DNA of 64,000 bases from Mesorhizobium sp. WSM4904. GTDB taxonomy: Bacteria > Pseudomonadota > Alphaproteobacteria > Rhizobiales > Rhizobiaceae. Below the pieces are notes generated by a model. That model made no database searches. It worked only from the letters and a program-made list of their open reading frames with translations, and was not told the DNA's origin. The position numbers were made by a program, and so were the translations under genes. Positions 63,283-64,000 of the stretch are shown here, in pieces (position 1 is the first letter of the stretch; each line of letters starts with the position of its first letter). Where the stretch lies: NCBI RefSeq assembly GCF_029674545.1, contig NZ_CP121354.1:3357001-3421000 (forward strand). The letters are read 5' to 3'.

Positions 63283-64000
63283 ATGGCTGACTGGTCCGCC
63301 GCCCAATATCTGAAATTCGAGGACGAGCGCACGCGGCCGGCGCGGGACTTGGCGGCACAAGTTCCCGTCGACTTTCCGCGCCGCGTCGTCGATATCGGCT
63401 GCGGTCCGGGCAACTCGACGGAGCTTCTGGTCGAGCGCTGGCCGGATGCCGAAGTCCGCGGCTTCGACACTTCGCCCGACATGATCGAGAAGGCGCGGGC
63501 GCGGCTGCCCAACGTCAATTTCGAACTTGCGGATGCTTCCACCTGGCAGCCGCAGAAGCCGGTCGACGTGATCTTCGCCAACGCCGTTTTCCAGTGGCTG
63601 CCAGAGCATCCGGCGGTGTTCCAGCGGCTGATGGGACTGCTTGCGCCCGGCGGCGCTCTGGCCATCCAGATGCCCGACAATCTCGCCGAACCCTCGCATC
63701 AGCTGATGCGCGACACGGCGGCCGAGATGCCGTTCTCGGCGAAGCTGAAAGGCGCCGCGCGCGCGCCGCTGCCGCCGGTTTCCTTCTACTACGATCTCCT
63801 GTCGCCGCTCGCGGATCGGGTGGATATCTGGCACACGATCTACAACCATCCGCTGGCCGATGCTGAAGCAATCGTGGAGTGGGTCAAGTCAACGGGGCTG
63901 AAGCCCTTCCTCGATCCGCTCGACGGGGACGAGAAGAAGACTTTCCTCGAAAGCTATACCGCCAAGATCGCAAAGGCCTATCCGAAGACGGCGAACGGCA
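63283..64000 (+). CDS. tam: Trans-aconitate 2-methyltransferase, cut by the window edge
   Basis: The ATG at 63283 opens a frame that stays open to the window end (239 codons visible). It starts [20 protein letters not shown], with SAM-binding motif [20 protein letters not shown] and [20 protein letters not shown], then [15 protein letters not shown]. This matches Tam, a class I SAM methyltransferase that esterifies trans-aconitate, removing an inhibitor of aconitase. It lies 38 bp after ettA. Family length is about 255 aa, so only the last ~15 residues are missing. Confidence 0.92.
   Translation, partial: MADWSAAQYLKFEDERTRPARDLAAQVPVDFPRRVVDIGCGPGNSTELLVERWPDAEVRGFDTSPDMIEKARARLPNVNFELADASTWQPQKPVDVIFANAVFQWLPEHPAVFQRLMGLLAPGGALAIQMPDNLAEPSHQLMRDTAAEMPFSAKLKGAARAPLPPVSFYYDLLSPLADRVDIWHTIYNHPLADAEAIVEWVKSTGLKPFLDPLDGDEKKTFLESYTAKIAKAYPKTANG

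Overview
The window is high-GC, gene-dense chromosomal DNA of the kind seen in Rhizobiales. Protein resemblance and the style of its intergenic palindromic repeats suggest Mesorhizobium or a close relative. That assignment is an inference from recalled sequence character, not from a search. About 45 protein-coding genes are recognisable, two of them cut by the window edges. I saw no rRNA, tRNA, CRISPR array, prophage or insertion sequence.

Layout. 1-5.5 kb (minus): sulfate/thiosulfate ABC importer operon sbp-cysT-cysW-cysA-sbp2, closed by a terminator and followed by a truncated Rrf2-type regulator gene. 5.7-14.4 kb (minus): envelope genes, namely a thioester alpha-2-macroglobulin, penicillin-binding protein 1C and a VanX-like D,D-dipeptidase. 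14.7-22.7 kb (plus): tamA-tamB, whose tamB carries a large internal tandem duplication. 22.9-29.3 kb (plus): a peptide-type ABC importer with a Tat-type binding protein, two permeases and one fused double ATPase. 29.3-36.3 kb: an SLT lipoprotein, an MttB-superfamily methyltransferase beside a GcvT-fused FAD oxidoreductase, DoxX, a small secreted protein and a VOC protein. 36.5-37.3 kb: a ChaC-like gene.

37.4-54.3 kb is mainly reductive pyrimidine catabolism. preT-preA encode dihydropyrimidine dehydrogenase; a RutR-type TetR regulator is divergent from an omega-aminotransferase, an N-carbamoyl-beta-alanine amidohydrolase and a dihydropyrimidinase. An NMT1/THI5-type ABC importer with two different permeases follows. 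Two RutR-like boxes, upstream of preT and of the aminotransferase, suggest co-regulation. Together these genes would take uracil or thymine to beta-alanine or its methyl homologue and then to the semialdehyde. Between the two blocks lie a DUF3592 protein, a DoxX remnant, two SDR genes and a divergent XRE/MmyB-type regulator.

54.4-64 kb: a CHRD protein, a ThDP enzyme/CoA-transferase pair, an alpha/beta hydrolase, a secreted RNase T2 with an extra N-terminal domain, a membrane diguanylate cyclase, ettA and a truncated trans-aconitate methyltransferase gene. Several families of intergenic palindromic repeats are scattered through the window, and some overlap translation starts or sit inside operons. 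No wholly unknown multi-gene system stood out. The best leads are the MttB/GcvT pair, the tamB duplication, the pyrimidine regulon with its attached importer, and the ThDP/CoA-transferase pair.
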